DNA from: Candidatus Saccharimonadota bacterium
GTDB taxonomy: Bacteria; Patescibacteriota; Saccharimonadia; Saccharimonadales; Saccharimonadaceae
Reading direction: 5' to 3'
Assembly: GCA_017460625.1 (NCBI GenBank)
Contig: JAFUAT010000004.1
Location: 1 to 64,000 of the forward strand
Length of the DNA stretch: 64,000 nt
Shown: piece after piece, positions 1-12,017 of the stretch
Numbering within the stretch: the stretch's first letter is position 1
Layout of the letters: the number at the start of each line of letters is the position of its first letter
Notes under the pieces: model-generated
Database searches by the model: none
Seen by the model: only the letters and a program-made list of their open reading frames with translations
What the model was told of the DNA's origin: nothing
Program-made: the position numbers and the translations under genes

Positions 1-2
1 AT

Positions 3-1052
3 TTTTATGCAAAAGTGTATTTAGATAACTACAAAAAGATGGAATTTTTGCCGGCTGACGTAATTGCTAGGGCAACCGATTATATCATGGAAGACATGGA
101 AGCGGTGGAGCTCATGACAAAAAACGGCTATACTTACGAAACTCGTGACGGTGTTTATTTTGATACATCTCTGTTTCCTGAATATGCGGATTTCGCAAGG
201 CTTGATCTAGAAGGTTTGAAGGCGGGGGCCAGAGTTGGATTTTCTGATGAAAAGAAAAACGTTTCGGATTTTGCTGTTTGGAAGTTTATTCAGCCGGGTG
301 AGAAGCACGCAATGCGCTGGGACTTTTTGGGGCGACCTGGTTACCCTGGTTGGCATCTAGAATGTGCTACGATTATACATAAGGAGCTGGGCGAGCCGAT
401 TGATATTCATACTGGCGGTATTGATCATATTCCGATTCATCACACTAACGAAATTGCAGAGACTTACGCGGCCTACGGGACGAAACTGGCGCGATTTTGG
501 TTACACTGTGATTTTATTACGATTGACGGGCAAAAAATTTCCAAATCGCTGGGGAACACTTACACGCTAGAAGATTTGGAGGGGAAAGGTTTTTCGGCTA
601 TGGACTTTAAGATGTGGCTTTTGTCCGGACATTACCAGGGAACTAGGAATTTTACTTTCGAGAGTCTCGAAGCAGCGCATAACCGTAGACAAAATTGGCG
701 GGAGAGAATTGCTTTATGCTATCAAAATGACATAAAACATGATGATAAAAATTTCGCGGAAATTCTAGATGCGGTTTCGGATAATTTGAATTCTGCAAAG
801 GCTGTAGCTCTTATTGATAATTTGGAACTTAGTCTGGATGATTGGAAAAAAATTGATGAGCTATTTGGACTTAAACTTATTGCTGATACGCCAGATGTTT
901 CTAGTGAGATTTATGGTTTAATCCATGAGAGGGATACAGCCAGAGCGGATAAAAATTTTGCTTTGTCCGACAAAATACGTGATGAACTACTTAGCCAGGG
1001 AATTGGCCTAAATGATGGCGTAAACGGTGCCGTCTGGTATTATGTTTCCTAG
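3..1052 (+). CDS. cysS: Cysteine--tRNA ligase, C-terminal part (5' end outside window)
   Basis: Charges tRNA-Cys with cysteine in the cytoplasm. The frame is open from the window edge, so this is the 3' part of the gene; the GTG at 15 is not a credible start because the coding sequence reads through it. Visible are the zinc-site segment WHLECA, the HTGGIDHIPIHH segment that supplies further zinc ligands, and the class I KMSKS-type loop as KISKSLGN. The HIGH motif must lie upstream. The C-terminal anticodon-binding (DALR-like) helical region follows to about residue 345. It converges on tgt with only 29 bp between the stops and no clear terminator. Confidence 0.95.
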   Translation, partial: FYAKVYLDNYKKMEFLPADVIARATDYIMEDMEAVELMTKNGYTYETRDGVYFDTSLFPEYADFARLDLEGLKAGARVGFSDEKKNVSDFAVWKFIQPGEKHAMRWDFLGRPGYPGWHLECATIIHKELGEPIDIHTGGIDHIPIHHTNEIAETYAAYGTKLARFWLHCDFITIDGQKISKSLGNTYTLEDLEGKGFSAMDFKMWLLSGHYQGTRNFTFESLEAAHNRRQNWRERIALCYQNDIKHDDKNFAEILDAVSDNLNSAKAVALIDNLELSLDDWKKIDELFGLKLIADTPDVSSEIYGLIHERDTARADKNFALSDKIRDELLSQGIGLNDGVNGAVWYYVS

Positions 1053-1081
1053 ATTTAAGAGTATGATTTTTCGCACCCCTG

Positions 1082-3319
<2,238 letters not shown>

Positions 3320-3333
<14 letters not shown>

Positions 3334-3883
3334 TTTTATCCTTTTCTATTTGTTTTTGATAACGCTCTTCCTCGGAAAAAATGCAGCCGCAGTATTTTTG
3401 CATGTAAAGGCCGAGTTCTCTTGCTTTTGCTTGTCCTTCGCGGAAGCCGACGCGAAAATCACGATACAGAAATTCTACACCAGAGAGTGCGGATAATTCT
3501 TCACAGACTTTTTTTAGCTCGTCATGCTTTTGGTATGGAGAAACTAAGAGTGTGGTAGTAAAAGCGTCGTAACCATTCTTAGCGGCGAAGCGTACAGTTT
3601 CTGTGAGGCGTTTTTTATAGCAATAATTAATACAACGATTGTTAATATCAGAAACGACGTTTTTACAAAATTCGTCTAGGCCATAATCTTCGATAAAAAT
3701 CGCTTCTATATTTACTGTTTTTGCATAATCTTTTAGGCAATCGCGACGAGTTTTGTATTCGATATATGGATGGATGTTTGGATTATACCAAAAAATAGTC
3801 GGCTCTATGCCTTCTTTTCTTAATGAATCAATACAATAAACGCTGCATGGCGCGCAGCAGGTATGCATGAGAACTTTTTTCAT
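3320..3883 (-). CDS. queH: Epoxyqueuosine reductase QueH (DUF208 family)
   Basis: Reduces epoxyqueuosine to queuosine in tRNA; QueH is the non-orthologous replacement of QueG. The N-terminal MHTCCAPC cysteine cluster and two later cysteine groups (NRCINYCYKK and YCGCIF) are the metal/cluster ligands expected for the family. An upstream ATG at 3898 is only 1 nt from a TATAAT box (plus coordinates 3900-3905) and would lie before the transcription start, so I chose the ATG at 3883, giving about 187 residues. It is the first gene of queH-queA-tgt. No preQ1 synthesis genes (queD, queE, queC, queF) are in the window, so salvage of a host precursor is possible. Confidence 0.9.
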
Positions 3884-3940
3884 AATAATTCTTACCATTA
3901 TTATACCAAATATGTTACAATTAGTCTATGGAGGAGGTAA

Positions 3941-5047
3941 ATGTCTAAACTTATTGAGACGGACACCAAAACTTTTGTGAAATTTTGGTCTGTACCGTTA
4001 GTTATTGCTATCGTCATTATGATTATCTACCAGGCGCTTGCTGGGCTAATCATTATTGGTATTTCGATTTTCTTGGCGCTGGCTTTAAAACCGCTTGTGC
4101 GTAGAGTTAATAACTTCTTTACTAAACATTTTGGGACAGAGAAGAAACACCAGACTGCTTCTGCGGTGCTTGCGTATGTGATTGTCGTAGTGGTAATTGG
4201 CGGGATTTTGGCAGTAATTGGACCAGTGGTTATAACGGAGACTTATAAGTTTATTCAACAAGCTCCAGAAATGTTTGAAAAGAACTTTGGCGGCTGGGAC
4301 GGCATCAATGATATCGGAAGGAATTTTGGCATAGAGAATCTTCATAGCGACATCGTTAGTGCGCTTGATAATTTATCGAAGGATTTGATGACGCACCTTG
4401 GTTCAAATTTTGTCGCAAGTGTAAGTAGCGTAGCAGATGTAGTGATGAAAGTAGTACTAGTGCTTGTTCTAACTTTGCTATTCTTGCTGGAAGGGCCAAC
4501 GCTTGTTGATATGTTTTGGAAAAGTATCAGTAGTGGCGAGCCAAACAAAAAACCGATTGTCGTGGCGAGAAGAGTATTTTCCAGGATGGCAAATGTGATT
4601 TCGACCTATGTTTCTAGACAGCTTATTGTGGCGGTAATTGACGGTTGTGCCGCAGCACTATTTGTGTTTGTTTTGTCGCTATTTACGGATATTTCGTCTT
4701 CGCTTTCTATACCAATGGGAATGATCACAATGACTTTTTATATGATTCCGATGTTTGGTCAATTTATTGGCGGGACCTTGGTGACGCTGATTTTAGCTTC
4801 GACTTATCCGCTAGCTGGCGTGATCTTTGCAGTTGTATATATATTATATGCACAAATCGAAAACAATTTGATTTCGCCAAAGATTCAGGGAAATGCACTA
4901 AACCTTCCTGCGGTATTCATTCTCTCTGCAGTGGTAATCGGTATGTACATGTTTGGTTTACTTGGCGCAATTATCGCAATACCAATCGCTGGGTGCATCA
5001 GAATACTTATTGACGAATATCCAAATATAAAGGCCGCAAATAGGTAG
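3941..5047 (+). CDS. AI-2E family transporter (PerM/TqsA-like permease)
   Basis: A polytopic membrane protein of 368 residues with hydrophobic segments at about 15-50, 75-100, 165-185 and a cluster from 230 to 360, the usual AI-2E/PerM layout. The C-terminal region with GQFIGG and the family-like segment YAQIENNLISPKIQG supports the call. Substrates differ among members (autoinducer-2 export, sodium/proton antiport, unknown), so none is assigned. A strong Shine-Dalgarno, ggaggaggtaa, sits directly before the ATG, and a TACAAT box lies upstream, back-to-back with the queH promoter. It is followed after 5 bp by the flippase-like gene. Confidence 0.88.
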   Translation: MSKLIETDTKTFVKFWSVPLVIAIVIMIIYQALAGLIIIGISIFLALALKPLVRRVNNFFTKHFGTEKKHQTASAVLAYVIVVVVIGGILAVIGPVVITETYKFIQQAPEMFEKNFGGWDGINDIGRNFGIENLHSDIVSALDNLSKDLMTHLGSNFVASVSSVADVVMKVVLVLVLTLLFLLEGPTLVDMFWKSISSGEPNKKPIVVARRVFSRMANVISTYVSRQLIVAVIDGCAAALFVFVLSLFTDISSSLSIPMGMITMTFYMIPMFGQFIGGTLVTLILASTYPLAGVIFAVVYILYAQIENNLISPKIQGNALNLPAVFILSAVVIGMYMFGLLGAIIAIPIAGCIRILIDEYPNIKAANR

Positions 5048-5052
5048 CAAGA

Positions 5053-6129
5053 ATGCAGGGCGGCACGGTCAGAAAATCTGGTTTTTCCAAGAAAAAAATT
5101 CGTAAGATACTCACGACGATTTTATTTATTGGATTTTCTGCTGGCGTTATTATTGCCACGGCTGTAAATGAATTTTCCAACAATAAAAACGCGGCGGAGC
5201 TCGCGGAAGTACATATAGATGGTTGGCTAGTTTTGCCGGCGGCGCTTTGTTTTCTCGTAATGATTAATCTTGAATACGGAAAATGTATGCTGATGATGAA
5301 AAAATCTTCGAACGAGGGTGATTTTTCTAAAAAGGAACTATTTAAAATTGCTTTTAGAACGGTTATGATTGGTCGTTATTATGACAAGATTACTCCAGCC
5401 GCTGTAGGCGGTCAGCCAGCACAAATTATGCAAATGAGAAAAACTGGCAAAATTTCTAACGGCATGGCAACAGCGATTCCTATTTTTTCAATGATTTCTG
5501 GGCAAATTGCTTTTATGCTGGTGGCAATTCCGGTCTTTTTGTTTTCGGATGTGGCTAGCAGATATCCAGTGCTCGTGGCCACTGCCTGGGTGGGGTTAAT
5601 ATTTTATGCTTTTTGGCCTGTGATGGTAGTAGGAACAATGTTTTTGCCAAAACCAACGGCAAAGCTCATTAATTTTGTGGTGAGAATTCTTGCAAAGATT
5701 AGAATTATCAAAAATCGCGATCTTGTAATAAAGACCGTTGAGAAGGAAGTTGGTGATTATGCAAGAAACGTAAAGCGACTCACAAAGCGTCCGGCTGTAT
5801 TTGGTGGTGTAATTTTGATGTCACTGATTTCTAATACTTTAGCTTCTTCAATTCCATATTTCGTTTTGAAGGCTTTTGGTGGCGATATTGGATATTTTGA
5901 ATGTTTCTGTTTGACAGTTGGAGTGGAGGCAGCTGTTTACTTTATCCCGACCCCAGGCAATTCTGGCGTGGCAGAAGGAACGTTTTATATGGTGTTTTCT
6001 AGATTGTCTACGGGATATGTATTTTGGGCAATGATGCTTTGGCGATTTTTCTCATATTATATATATATTATAGTAGGCCCATTTATCTATCTTTCGCAGC
6101 ATTTAGAAAAAAAGCGAGGTAACAAATGA
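5053..6129 (+). CDS. Flippase-like integral membrane protein (UPF0104/LPG synthase TM domain)
   Basis: A membrane protein of 358 residues with around eight hydrophobic segments. The motif region YYDKITPAAVGGQPAQ and the late segment FIPTPGNSGVAEGTF match the lysylphosphatidylglycerol synthase transmembrane family, in which the PTPG...G...G motif is typical. Without the cytosolic aminoacyl-transfer domain it is more likely a lipid flippase-like protein than an LPG synthase. The stop overlaps the next gene by 4 bp. Function is by family only. Confidence 0.82.
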   Translation: MQGGTVRKSGFSKKKIRKILTTILFIGFSAGVIIATAVNEFSNNKNAAELAEVHIDGWLVLPAALCFLVMINLEYGKCMLMMKKSSNEGDFSKKELFKIAFRTVMIGRYYDKITPAAVGGQPAQIMQMRKTGKISNGMATAIPIFSMISGQIAFMLVAIPVFLFSDVASRYPVLVATAWVGLIFYAFWPVMVVGTMFLPKPTAKLINFVVRILAKIRIIKNRDLVIKTVEKEVGDYARNVKRLTKRPAVFGGVILMSLISNTLASSIPYFVLKAFGGDIGYFECFCLTVGVEAAVYFIPTPGNSGVAEGTFYMVFSRLSTGYVFWAMMLWRFFSYYIYIIVGPFIYLSQHLEKKRGNK

Positions 6130-7127
6130 TTACAAAAAATAAATTATCTAAAAGTAGTACTTCTGGATTTGGAAAAGCAAAAAGAACTACCAAAGATTGG
6201 GGAGCAAAAAGGCCTAGCGACAAAAAATGGTTTATTATTCTGCCACTGCTTTTAGTTTTAGTAGCCGGCATAACGTTTGGAATAATTATGCTTTTAAAAT
6301 CTTTTGGAATTATTGGGCATACAGGCAGCGAGCCTGCAAATGATTCGGTTGAAATGCCATCCGAAGAGGAAATACAATCATACGAAGAAGAAAATCGGGA
6401 ATCAGAAATTATCCCTTCAGAGACTGGCGAACTTGATGATGGCACAAAAAGTATCCAGCCGATTACTGCTGCTATCTCCAATAACCCAACAATTAATTAC
6501 GGCAGATTAATGCTAATCAATCCAAATTACACAGTTGAAGATGATTTTATTAGCGCAAGAAAGGGTGAGTTAATTAGTCTTTATACGACTTATGGAATTT
6601 TGGAACTAAACTCTTATAATGGCGATAATTTACTCGACCCAGAAGCCGCTTCGTATCTAAGTAAGATGCTTGATGATTATAGTATTTCCAACCCAGGACA
6701 CTCTATGCAAACCGTTTCGTGTTTTCGTTCGGTTGGAACTAACTGCGGACGGCTTTGTGCGGCTACTGGGACTTCCGACCACCATACTGGGCTAACCTGC
6801 GATTTGATTGACCCAGTGTATGGAACTTCACTAGATACCGACCAGTATGACAAACATATAGAGTGGCAGTGGCTAAGAGAAAATTCATACAAATATGGTT
6901 TTATAGACAGATTCCCGGAGGCTTGGGCGGGCGGATCAATGAACGAGCCTATAAATGTGGATGCTAAAGGTTCTACTGGATTATTCGAGACTTGGCATTA
7001 TCGTTATGTTGGCGTCTATGCGGCGACGGAGATTGCTCAAGGTGTATATAATAATGGCGAGTATGATTCTTTGGAACATTATTTGTTAGCTAGAAATTTG
7101 CTTACGGATTTATTGAATAGACATTAA
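6126..7127 (+). CDS. Membrane-anchored D-alanyl-D-alanine carboxypeptidase (VanY, peptidase M15)
   Basis: Trims the terminal D-Ala of peptidoglycan stem peptides outside the membrane. A basic cytosolic N-terminus is followed by one TM segment at about residues 37-60, an acidic linker and a catalytic domain from about 120. Zinc and catalytic motifs are the SDHHTGLTCDLID block and the C-terminal ETWHYRYVG block, corresponding to SxHxxGxAxD and ExWHxxY in VanY. Three cysteines flank the active site, which suggests a disulfide. It overlaps the flippase-like gene by 4 bp. A leaderless promoter for the next gene starts right after its stop. Confidence 0.88.
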   Translation: MITKNKLSKSSTSGFGKAKRTTKDWGAKRPSDKKWFIILPLLLVLVAGITFGIIMLLKSFGIIGHTGSEPANDSVEMPSEEEIQSYEEENRESEIIPSETGELDDGTKSIQPITAAISNNPTINYGRLMLINPNYTVEDDFISARKGELISLYTTYGILELNSYNGDNLLDPEAASYLSKMLDDYSISNPGHSMQTVSCFRSVGTNCGRLCAATGTSDHHTGLTCDLIDPVYGTSLDTDQYDKHIEWQWLRENSYKYGFIDRFPEAWAGGSMNEPINVDAKGSTGLFETWHYRYVGVYAATEIAQGVYNNGEYDSLEHYLLARNLLTDLLNRH

Positions 7128-7135
7128 TCCTATGG

Positions 7136-7148
7136 TACAATAATAGAT
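7136..7148 (+). promoter_or_regulatory. Extended -10 promoter, leaderless ABC gene
   Basis: TACAAT at 7136-7141 preceded by TGg, with 7 nt to the ATG at 7149 and no ribosome-binding site; the message probably begins at or next to the AUG. Confidence 0.65.
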
Positions 7149-8900
7149 ATGCTAAAGCTGATGCGGTTCTTAAAGCCATACTGGTGGCAGGTTTTGATTC
7201 TAATCCTTGCAACGCTTGGACAAGTTTATGCTACTCTGCAGCTACCGGCGCTCATGGCTGATATTATTAATAATGGTATCGTGCCGGGCAATATGGACAA
7301 AGTTTGGCAGGATGGTGGATGGATGCTACTCGTAGTGGTTTTCTCGGCGGTGGCGTCGTTTCTTAGTAGTTATTTTTCCGCAAAAATTGGTGCGTATTTT
7401 TCAAGAGATTTAAGAGCTGCTGTTTTTTCTAAAGTACTAACTTTTAACATGTCGGATCTTAAAAATTACAGTACCGCGAGCTTGATTACTCGAACTACAA
7501 ATGACGTAACTCAAATTCAAATGATTATTACAATGATTTTGTCTTTGATGCTAAGAGCGCCGCTGTTTTGTATTTTGGGTCTCGTGATGGCGATTCGTAC
7601 CGCTCCAGAAATGAGCTGGATTATCGTCGTTGGGATAACCGCGGTTGTGGTGTCAGCTACAATCATTCTTTCGATTGTTGGTCCAAAATTTAGGATTTTT
7701 CAGACACTTGTCGATCGGATTACTCTAGTTACTAGGGAGAATTTAACGGGTCTGAAAGTTGTAAGAGCTTTTAATAATGAATTGGTTGAAACGAAAAAGT
7801 TTTCTAAGACTAATAACGAGCTAACAAAACTTTTGATTTTTATTGATAGAATGTTAGAGCTTCAGAATCCTTTGATTAATATTTTCTTTAACGGGACTTC
7901 GCTGCTTTGTTCGTGGGTAGGGATTTCACTTCTAAATCAAGATTTTGCGTATTTAGGCAATATGACGGCGTTTTCTGAATACGTTACTTTCGTAATGATG
8001 TCGTTTTTGATGCTTTCAATTATGTTTGTGATGCTACCGCGTGCTAATGTGTCTGCGCACAGGATTAACGACGTTCTAATGACGAAAGAAAAAATTCACT
8101 TTCCGTCTAAAACCAAGGGTGTGCCAGATAAAAAATCATCCGTCGAATTTAGGAAGGTGGATTTTTGCTATCCTGGGGCAAATGAAAAAGTGCTTGATAA
8201 TATCTCTTTTAAAGCTGAAGCGGGGCAGACCACGGCATTTATTGGTTCAACTGGCTCGGGTAAATCTACACTGATCAACTTAGTACCACGATTTTATGAA
8301 GCATCCAGTGGCGAGATTTTGATTGATGGGATAGAAATTAAAGATTGGGCGAAGGATGACTTAATCAATCGAATTGGGCTTGTGCCGCAACGCGGAATTT
8401 TGTTTGCGGGGACGGTAAAGTCGAATATTAAATTTGGTGCGCCTAGCGCAACTGACGAACAAGTAAAAAAAGCGGCCGATATCGCACAGGCGACTAAATT
8501 TATCGAGAAGTTACCGGGCGGTTTTTCTGCGCACATTGCGCAGGGTGGCACTAATGTTTCCGGCGGGCAGAAGCAAAGACTCTCGATTGCAAGAGCGATT
8601 TGCAAAAATCCTGACATTTTTGTATTTGACGATGCCTTTTCGGCGCTTGATATGAAAACTGACGCAAAGCTTCGTGAAGCGTTGAAACCGATTGTAACTG
8701 ATGCAGTGGTGTTAATTGTAGCGCAAAGAGTCAGCACTATCAAAGATGCTGATCAGATTATCGTATTAGATCAGGGCAAGATGGTGGGCAAGGGTACTCA
8801 TAGGGAACTTCTAAAATCTTGCAAGGTATATCAATCGATTGTAAAGTCGCAGCTATCTGATACTGAGTGGAGAAAGGAGATGCATGGGACCACACACTAA
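7149..8900 (+). CDS. ABC transporter, TMD-NBD half (degenerate ATPase site)
   Basis: Half-transporter of the type IV (exporter) fold: six TM segments in residues 1-310 and a nucleotide-binding domain from about 330. Walker A is GSTGSGKST and the signature is VSGGQKQRLSIARA. The Walker B end reads FDDAFSALD, with Asp where the catalytic Glu belongs, and the H-loop is VAQRVSTI, with Gln for His. This is the degenerate pattern of one partner of heterodimeric exporters such as TM287/288 or BmrCD. It overlaps the next ABC gene by 17 bp, so the two probably form a heterodimer. Substrate unknown. Confidence 0.93.
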   Translation: MLKLMRFLKPYWWQVLILILATLGQVYATLQLPALMADIINNGIVPGNMDKVWQDGGWMLLVVVFSAVASFLSSYFSAKIGAYFSRDLRAAVFSKVLTFNMSDLKNYSTASLITRTTNDVTQIQMIITMILSLMLRAPLFCILGLVMAIRTAPEMSWIIVVGITAVVVSATIILSIVGPKFRIFQTLVDRITLVTRENLTGLKVVRAFNNELVETKKFSKTNNELTKLLIFIDRMLELQNPLINIFFNGTSLLCSWVGISLLNQDFAYLGNMTAFSEYVTFVMMSFLMLSIMFVMLPRANVSAHRINDVLMTKEKIHFPSKTKGVPDKKSSVEFRKVDFCYPGANEKVLDNISFKAEAGQTTAFIGSTGSGKSTLINLVPRFYEASSGEILIDGIEIKDWAKDDLINRIGLVPQRGILFAGTVKSNIKFGAPSATDEQVKKAADIAQATKFIEKLPGGFSAHIAQGGTNVSGGQKQRLSIARAICKNPDIFVFDDAFSALDMKTDAKLREALKPIVTDAVVLIVAQRVSTIKDADQIIVLDQGKMVGKGTHRELLKSCKVYQSIVKSQLSDTEWRKEMHGTTH

Positions 8901-10659
8901 TACGGCGGGGAATGTAAAAAATAAAAAATTTGCCTGGAAAGAGTTTCAGCGTTCCATTGCTCCGTATATGCCGCCGATTATCATTTCTGTGATTCTCGCG
9001 ATTGGGTCAGCGATGCTCGCGCTATTCATCCCTAAAATCCTAGGCGACATGACGAACATTGCAGTAAATTCTTATCCAGATATTGACTGGGGGCAAATTA
9101 GTAGCAAGGCGATCTTAGTCATTTGTCTATTTACTGGTGCGGCAATTTTGAACTATGCACAGGCGTTTATTTTGGCGGTGGTGTCGGCAAACTACACTAA
9201 AGATTTACGTAATGAGATTATTGAAAAAATCCAGCGGATGCCAATTGCTTATTTTGATAAACATAAATATGGCGATACTTTATCTCGGATGACTAACGAT
9301 GTCGATGTTTTAACTAACTCGATGTCTCAAGAAATTGCGGATGTGTCACTTAGTTTGACCACGTTAATTGGCGTGATGGTGATGATGCTTTCGATTAGCT
9401 GGCAACTCTCACTAGTATCATTTGTGGTGGTGCCGATTTCGGTGTTAGTAGTAGGGAAAATTACGAATTTTGCACAGAAATATTTCCGCGAGCAGCAGGC
9501 GACGCTTGGGGTTCTAAACGGAAAAATTGAGGAAGACTACGCTGGACATATTATTATTAAATCAAATTCGTACGAAGCAGAAGCGACTAGTAGTTTTCGC
9601 GATACCAATGATAAGCTAGCAAAAGCCGCAACAAGAGCACAAGTATTTTCGTCGCTTTCTTTTCCAGCTACACATGTATTTACTAATTTAGGCTACATTG
9701 CGATTTGTGTACTTGGTGGGATGGCAGTAATCGAGGGGAGAGTTACGATTGGTAATATCCAGGCGTTTATCCAGTATGTGTCGAGATTTAACCGGCCAAT
9801 TACAGAAATTGCTTCTACTACGGCTACGATTCAGGCGCTACTTGCGGCGAGCGAACGAATTTTTGAATTTTTGTCTGAACCAGAAGAAGAGCCGGACCCA
9901 GAAACGGCTTTGGTGCTACCTAAGGTAGCTGGCGAAGTAGAATTTCATGATGTTTGCTTTGAATATCTGCCAGGTACGCCAGTGATTCGAGATTTTTCTG
10001 TTAAGGTTAAACCGGGCATGAATGTGGCAATTGTAGGCCCGACTGGGGCTGGTAAAACCACGATTATTAACCTTTTAATGCGGTTTTATGAGCCGACTTC
10101 TGGATATATCACGGTTGATGGTGCGCCAATTAGGGAGATGAAGCGCTCGGATGTAAGAGCAATGTTTGGAATGGTTCTTCAAGACACTTGGCTGTTTTCT
10201 GGCACAGTAGAAGAAAACCTACGCTATGGCAAGAAAAATGCCACCACTGAGCAGATAAAGAGCGCAGCTAAAGCTTCTAATGTGGAACATATAATCGAAG
10301 CGCTCCCTAAAAATTATAAGTCGGAGATTTCAGAAGATTCTGATAACGTTTCGGCTGGTGAAAAACAGCTGATTACAATTGCGCGAGCGATGGTAGCAAA
10401 TCCGCCGATGATGATTTTAGACGAAGCTACGTCGAATGTAGATACGAGAACGGAGCAACTAATTCAGGATTCTTTGGAAAAATTAACTGATGGCAGAACT
10501 TCGTTTGTGATTGCGCACCGACTTTCTACGATTCGGAATTCTGATTTGATTTTAGTGATGAGGGATGGTCAAATTGTAGAGTCGGGAAATCATGACGAAC
10601 TTTTGAAGCTCGGCGGATTCTATGCAGAACTATATAATTCACAGTTTGCAGAAAACTAG
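8884..10659 (+). CDS. ABC transporter, TMD-NBD half (consensus ATPase site)
   Basis: Second half-transporter, 591 residues, with six TM segments and a C-terminal NBD. Walker A GPTGAGKTT, Walker B MMILDEATSN with the catalytic Glu, and H-loop IAHRLSTI are intact. The signature is VSAGEKQLITIARA, with Ala for the second Gly of LSGGQ, so the composite site that uses this signature is the weaker one. Together with the preceding gene it should form an asymmetric exporter with one hydrolytic and one degenerate site. It starts inside the preceding gene, with the gagaaaggagatgc Shine-Dalgarno just before its ATG. No regulator is adjacent. Confidence 0.94.
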   Translation: MGPHTNTAGNVKNKKFAWKEFQRSIAPYMPPIIISVILAIGSAMLALFIPKILGDMTNIAVNSYPDIDWGQISSKAILVICLFTGAAILNYAQAFILAVVSANYTKDLRNEIIEKIQRMPIAYFDKHKYGDTLSRMTNDVDVLTNSMSQEIADVSLSLTTLIGVMVMMLSISWQLSLVSFVVVPISVLVVGKITNFAQKYFREQQATLGVLNGKIEEDYAGHIIIKSNSYEAEATSSFRDTNDKLAKAATRAQVFSSLSFPATHVFTNLGYIAICVLGGMAVIEGRVTIGNIQAFIQYVSRFNRPITEIASTTATIQALLAASERIFEFLSEPEEEPDPETALVLPKVAGEVEFHDVCFEYLPGTPVIRDFSVKVKPGMNVAIVGPTGAGKTTIINLLMRFYEPTSGYITVDGAPIREMKRSDVRAMFGMVLQDTWLFSGTVEENLRYGKKNATTEQIKSAAKASNVEHIIEALPKNYKSEISEDSDNVSAGEKQLITIARAMVANPPMMILDEATSNVDTRTEQLIQDSLEKLTDGRTSFVIAHRLSTIRNSDLILVMRDGQIVESGNHDELLKLGGFYAELYNSQFAEN

Positions 10660-10676
10660 TAGGAACTTTTTAGTTT

Positions 10677-11300
10677 TTAGCCGTTTAACGGCAACTGTAA
10701 AGAGGTGATAATGCTCTTAAAGACTTCTTCAATGGTACCGGATGCGTCCAAAGTTTTGACGTTAAATTCGGTGGCGATTTTTAGATAGGCGTGATTAACT
10801 CTTTGCTGGAAGTCATCTGGCTTTAGCTCGAAGGTTTCCTTGGATTTGCCGCGACCGCTTTGACGTTTTTCTCGAATTTCATCTGAAACTGTTAAAATAA
10901 AGCCGTGGTCTGGTTTATAATATCTTTCTGGCAGGGATTCGTGCGTGATTTTGATGATTTTGCTTCTAGATACACCTTCGCCGTAACCTTGATAGGCAAG
11001 AGTAGACCACCAGTTGCGAGCGGAAATTACGACGCCGCCGACTCTCAAGGTTGGCTCGGCAATTTTGCGCCAAAGCTCATAACGGGCGGCAGTAAAAAGT
11101 AAAACATTTGTCATTGGTTCCATGTTATAATCTTTGCCGCGGACGAGAATTAAATCATGGATATCATGAGCCTGCTTTAGATCGCCATCTGGCTCGTCCA
11201 TGACGACGACCTTTTTGCCCTGTTTTTCGAAATAATCTTTTAAGAGTTTTGCCTGGGTAGATTTACCAGTGCCATCTTGGCCTTCTATAACGATATACAT
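10677..11300 (-). CDS. tmk: Thymidylate kinase
   Basis: Phosphorylates dTMP to dTDP. The P-loop GQDGTGKST lies at the N-terminus, followed by a DEPDGD segment in the place of the family DR/DEP region. The frame is open further upstream to 11339, but the real start is the ATG at 11300: it overlaps the tdk stop as TAATG and is preceded by aaaggag, giving 207 residues, the normal length. The pair tdk-tmk supplies dTTP by salvage, consistent with dependence on host nucleosides. Confidence 0.93.
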   Translation of the reverse strand: MYIVIEGQDGTGKSTQAKLLKDYFEKQGKKVVVMDEPDGDLKQAHDIHDLILVRGKDYNMEPMTNVLLFTAARYELWRKIAEPTLRVGGVVISARNWWSTLAYQGYGEGVSRSKIIKITHESLPERYYKPDHGFILTVSDEIREKRQSGRGKSKETFELKPDDFQQRVNHAYLKIATEFNVKTLDASGTIEEVFKSIITSLQLPLNG

Positions 11301-11887
11301 TAAATTTCTCCTTTGTATTTTTCGAAACATGCTGGGCAAAGTGCACGGTATTCGACTTTTGACTTGCCGTCGTCGATTAGGACGTCTGGGCCATCCGTCA
11401 TCAGTTTGCCATTTAAGAATCTAGCGTTTAAAGTGGCTTTTTTGCCACACTCGCAGATGGTTTTGATTTCTTCGATATCGTGTGCAAGCTGAAGCAGCCT
11501 AGTGGCGCCTTCGAACCCGCCATCTTCGCATTTAAAGTTTAATCTAAGCCCATAGCACATGACTGGGATATCGAGATTAATGGTAACGAGCATCAGCTCA
11601 TCAACTTGTTTTTTGGTTAAAAATTGTGATTCATCTACTAGGACGCATTGGACATCTTTATATTCTTCTAGGATTATGTTGTAAAGATTGGTGGATTTGT
11701 CAAAACAAAAATTGGTTTCTCGCTCTGGGCCGATACGAGTAAACAACTTGGTGCCGTGCTTGGTGTCGGTGGCTGGCTTGATTACGCAAACTTTGTGACC
11801 GCGCTCTTCATAATTAAAAGCGACCTGGAGTAGTTGCATGGTTTTGCCGCACCCCATCGCACCGTAGCGAAAATATAATTTTGCCAT
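11300..11887 (-). CDS. tdk: Thymidine kinase (type II)
   Basis: Phosphorylates thymidine to dTMP. Features are the N-terminal P-loop GAMGCGKTMQLL, the Walker B-like VLVDESQFL, and the zinc-binding CECGKKA paired with the later CPAC. Length 195 is typical. An extended -10 box (TATAAT at plus 11897-11902, TGg before it) lies 9 nt upstream of the ATG without a ribosome-binding site, so the mRNA is probably nearly leaderless. Translationally coupled to tmk. Confidence 0.95.
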   Translation of the reverse strand: MAKLYFRYGAMGCGKTMQLLQVAFNYEERGHKVCVIKPATDTKHGTKLFTRIGPERETNFCFDKSTNLYNIILEEYKDVQCVLVDESQFLTKKQVDELMLVTINLDIPVMCYGLRLNFKCEDGGFEGATRLLQLAHDIEEIKTICECGKKATLNARFLNGKLMTDGPDVLIDDGKSKVEYRALCPACFEKYKGEI

Positions 11888-11905
11888 ATTGTATATATTA
11901 TACCA
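11888..11905 (-). promoter_or_regulatory. Extended -10 promoter of tdk-tmk
   Basis: On the minus strand TGgTATAAT (box at plus 11897-11902) lies 9 nt before the tdk ATG. Confidence 0.6.
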
Positions 11906-12005
11906 CTCTTTTATAGTGAATTAATTTTGGTGATTTTGGGATGATTGTTTGGATAGTTTTTTGGATAATTGTTTGTGGGGATTTATATTGTGCTGATAAT
12001 TTTGG

Positions 12006-12017
12006 TATAATTGGTTT
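12006..12017 (+). promoter_or_regulatory. Extended -10 promoter of ung (leaderless)
   Basis: TGgTATAAT with the hexamer at 12006-12011; 6 nt to the ATG at 12018 and no ribosome-binding site. Confidence 0.65.
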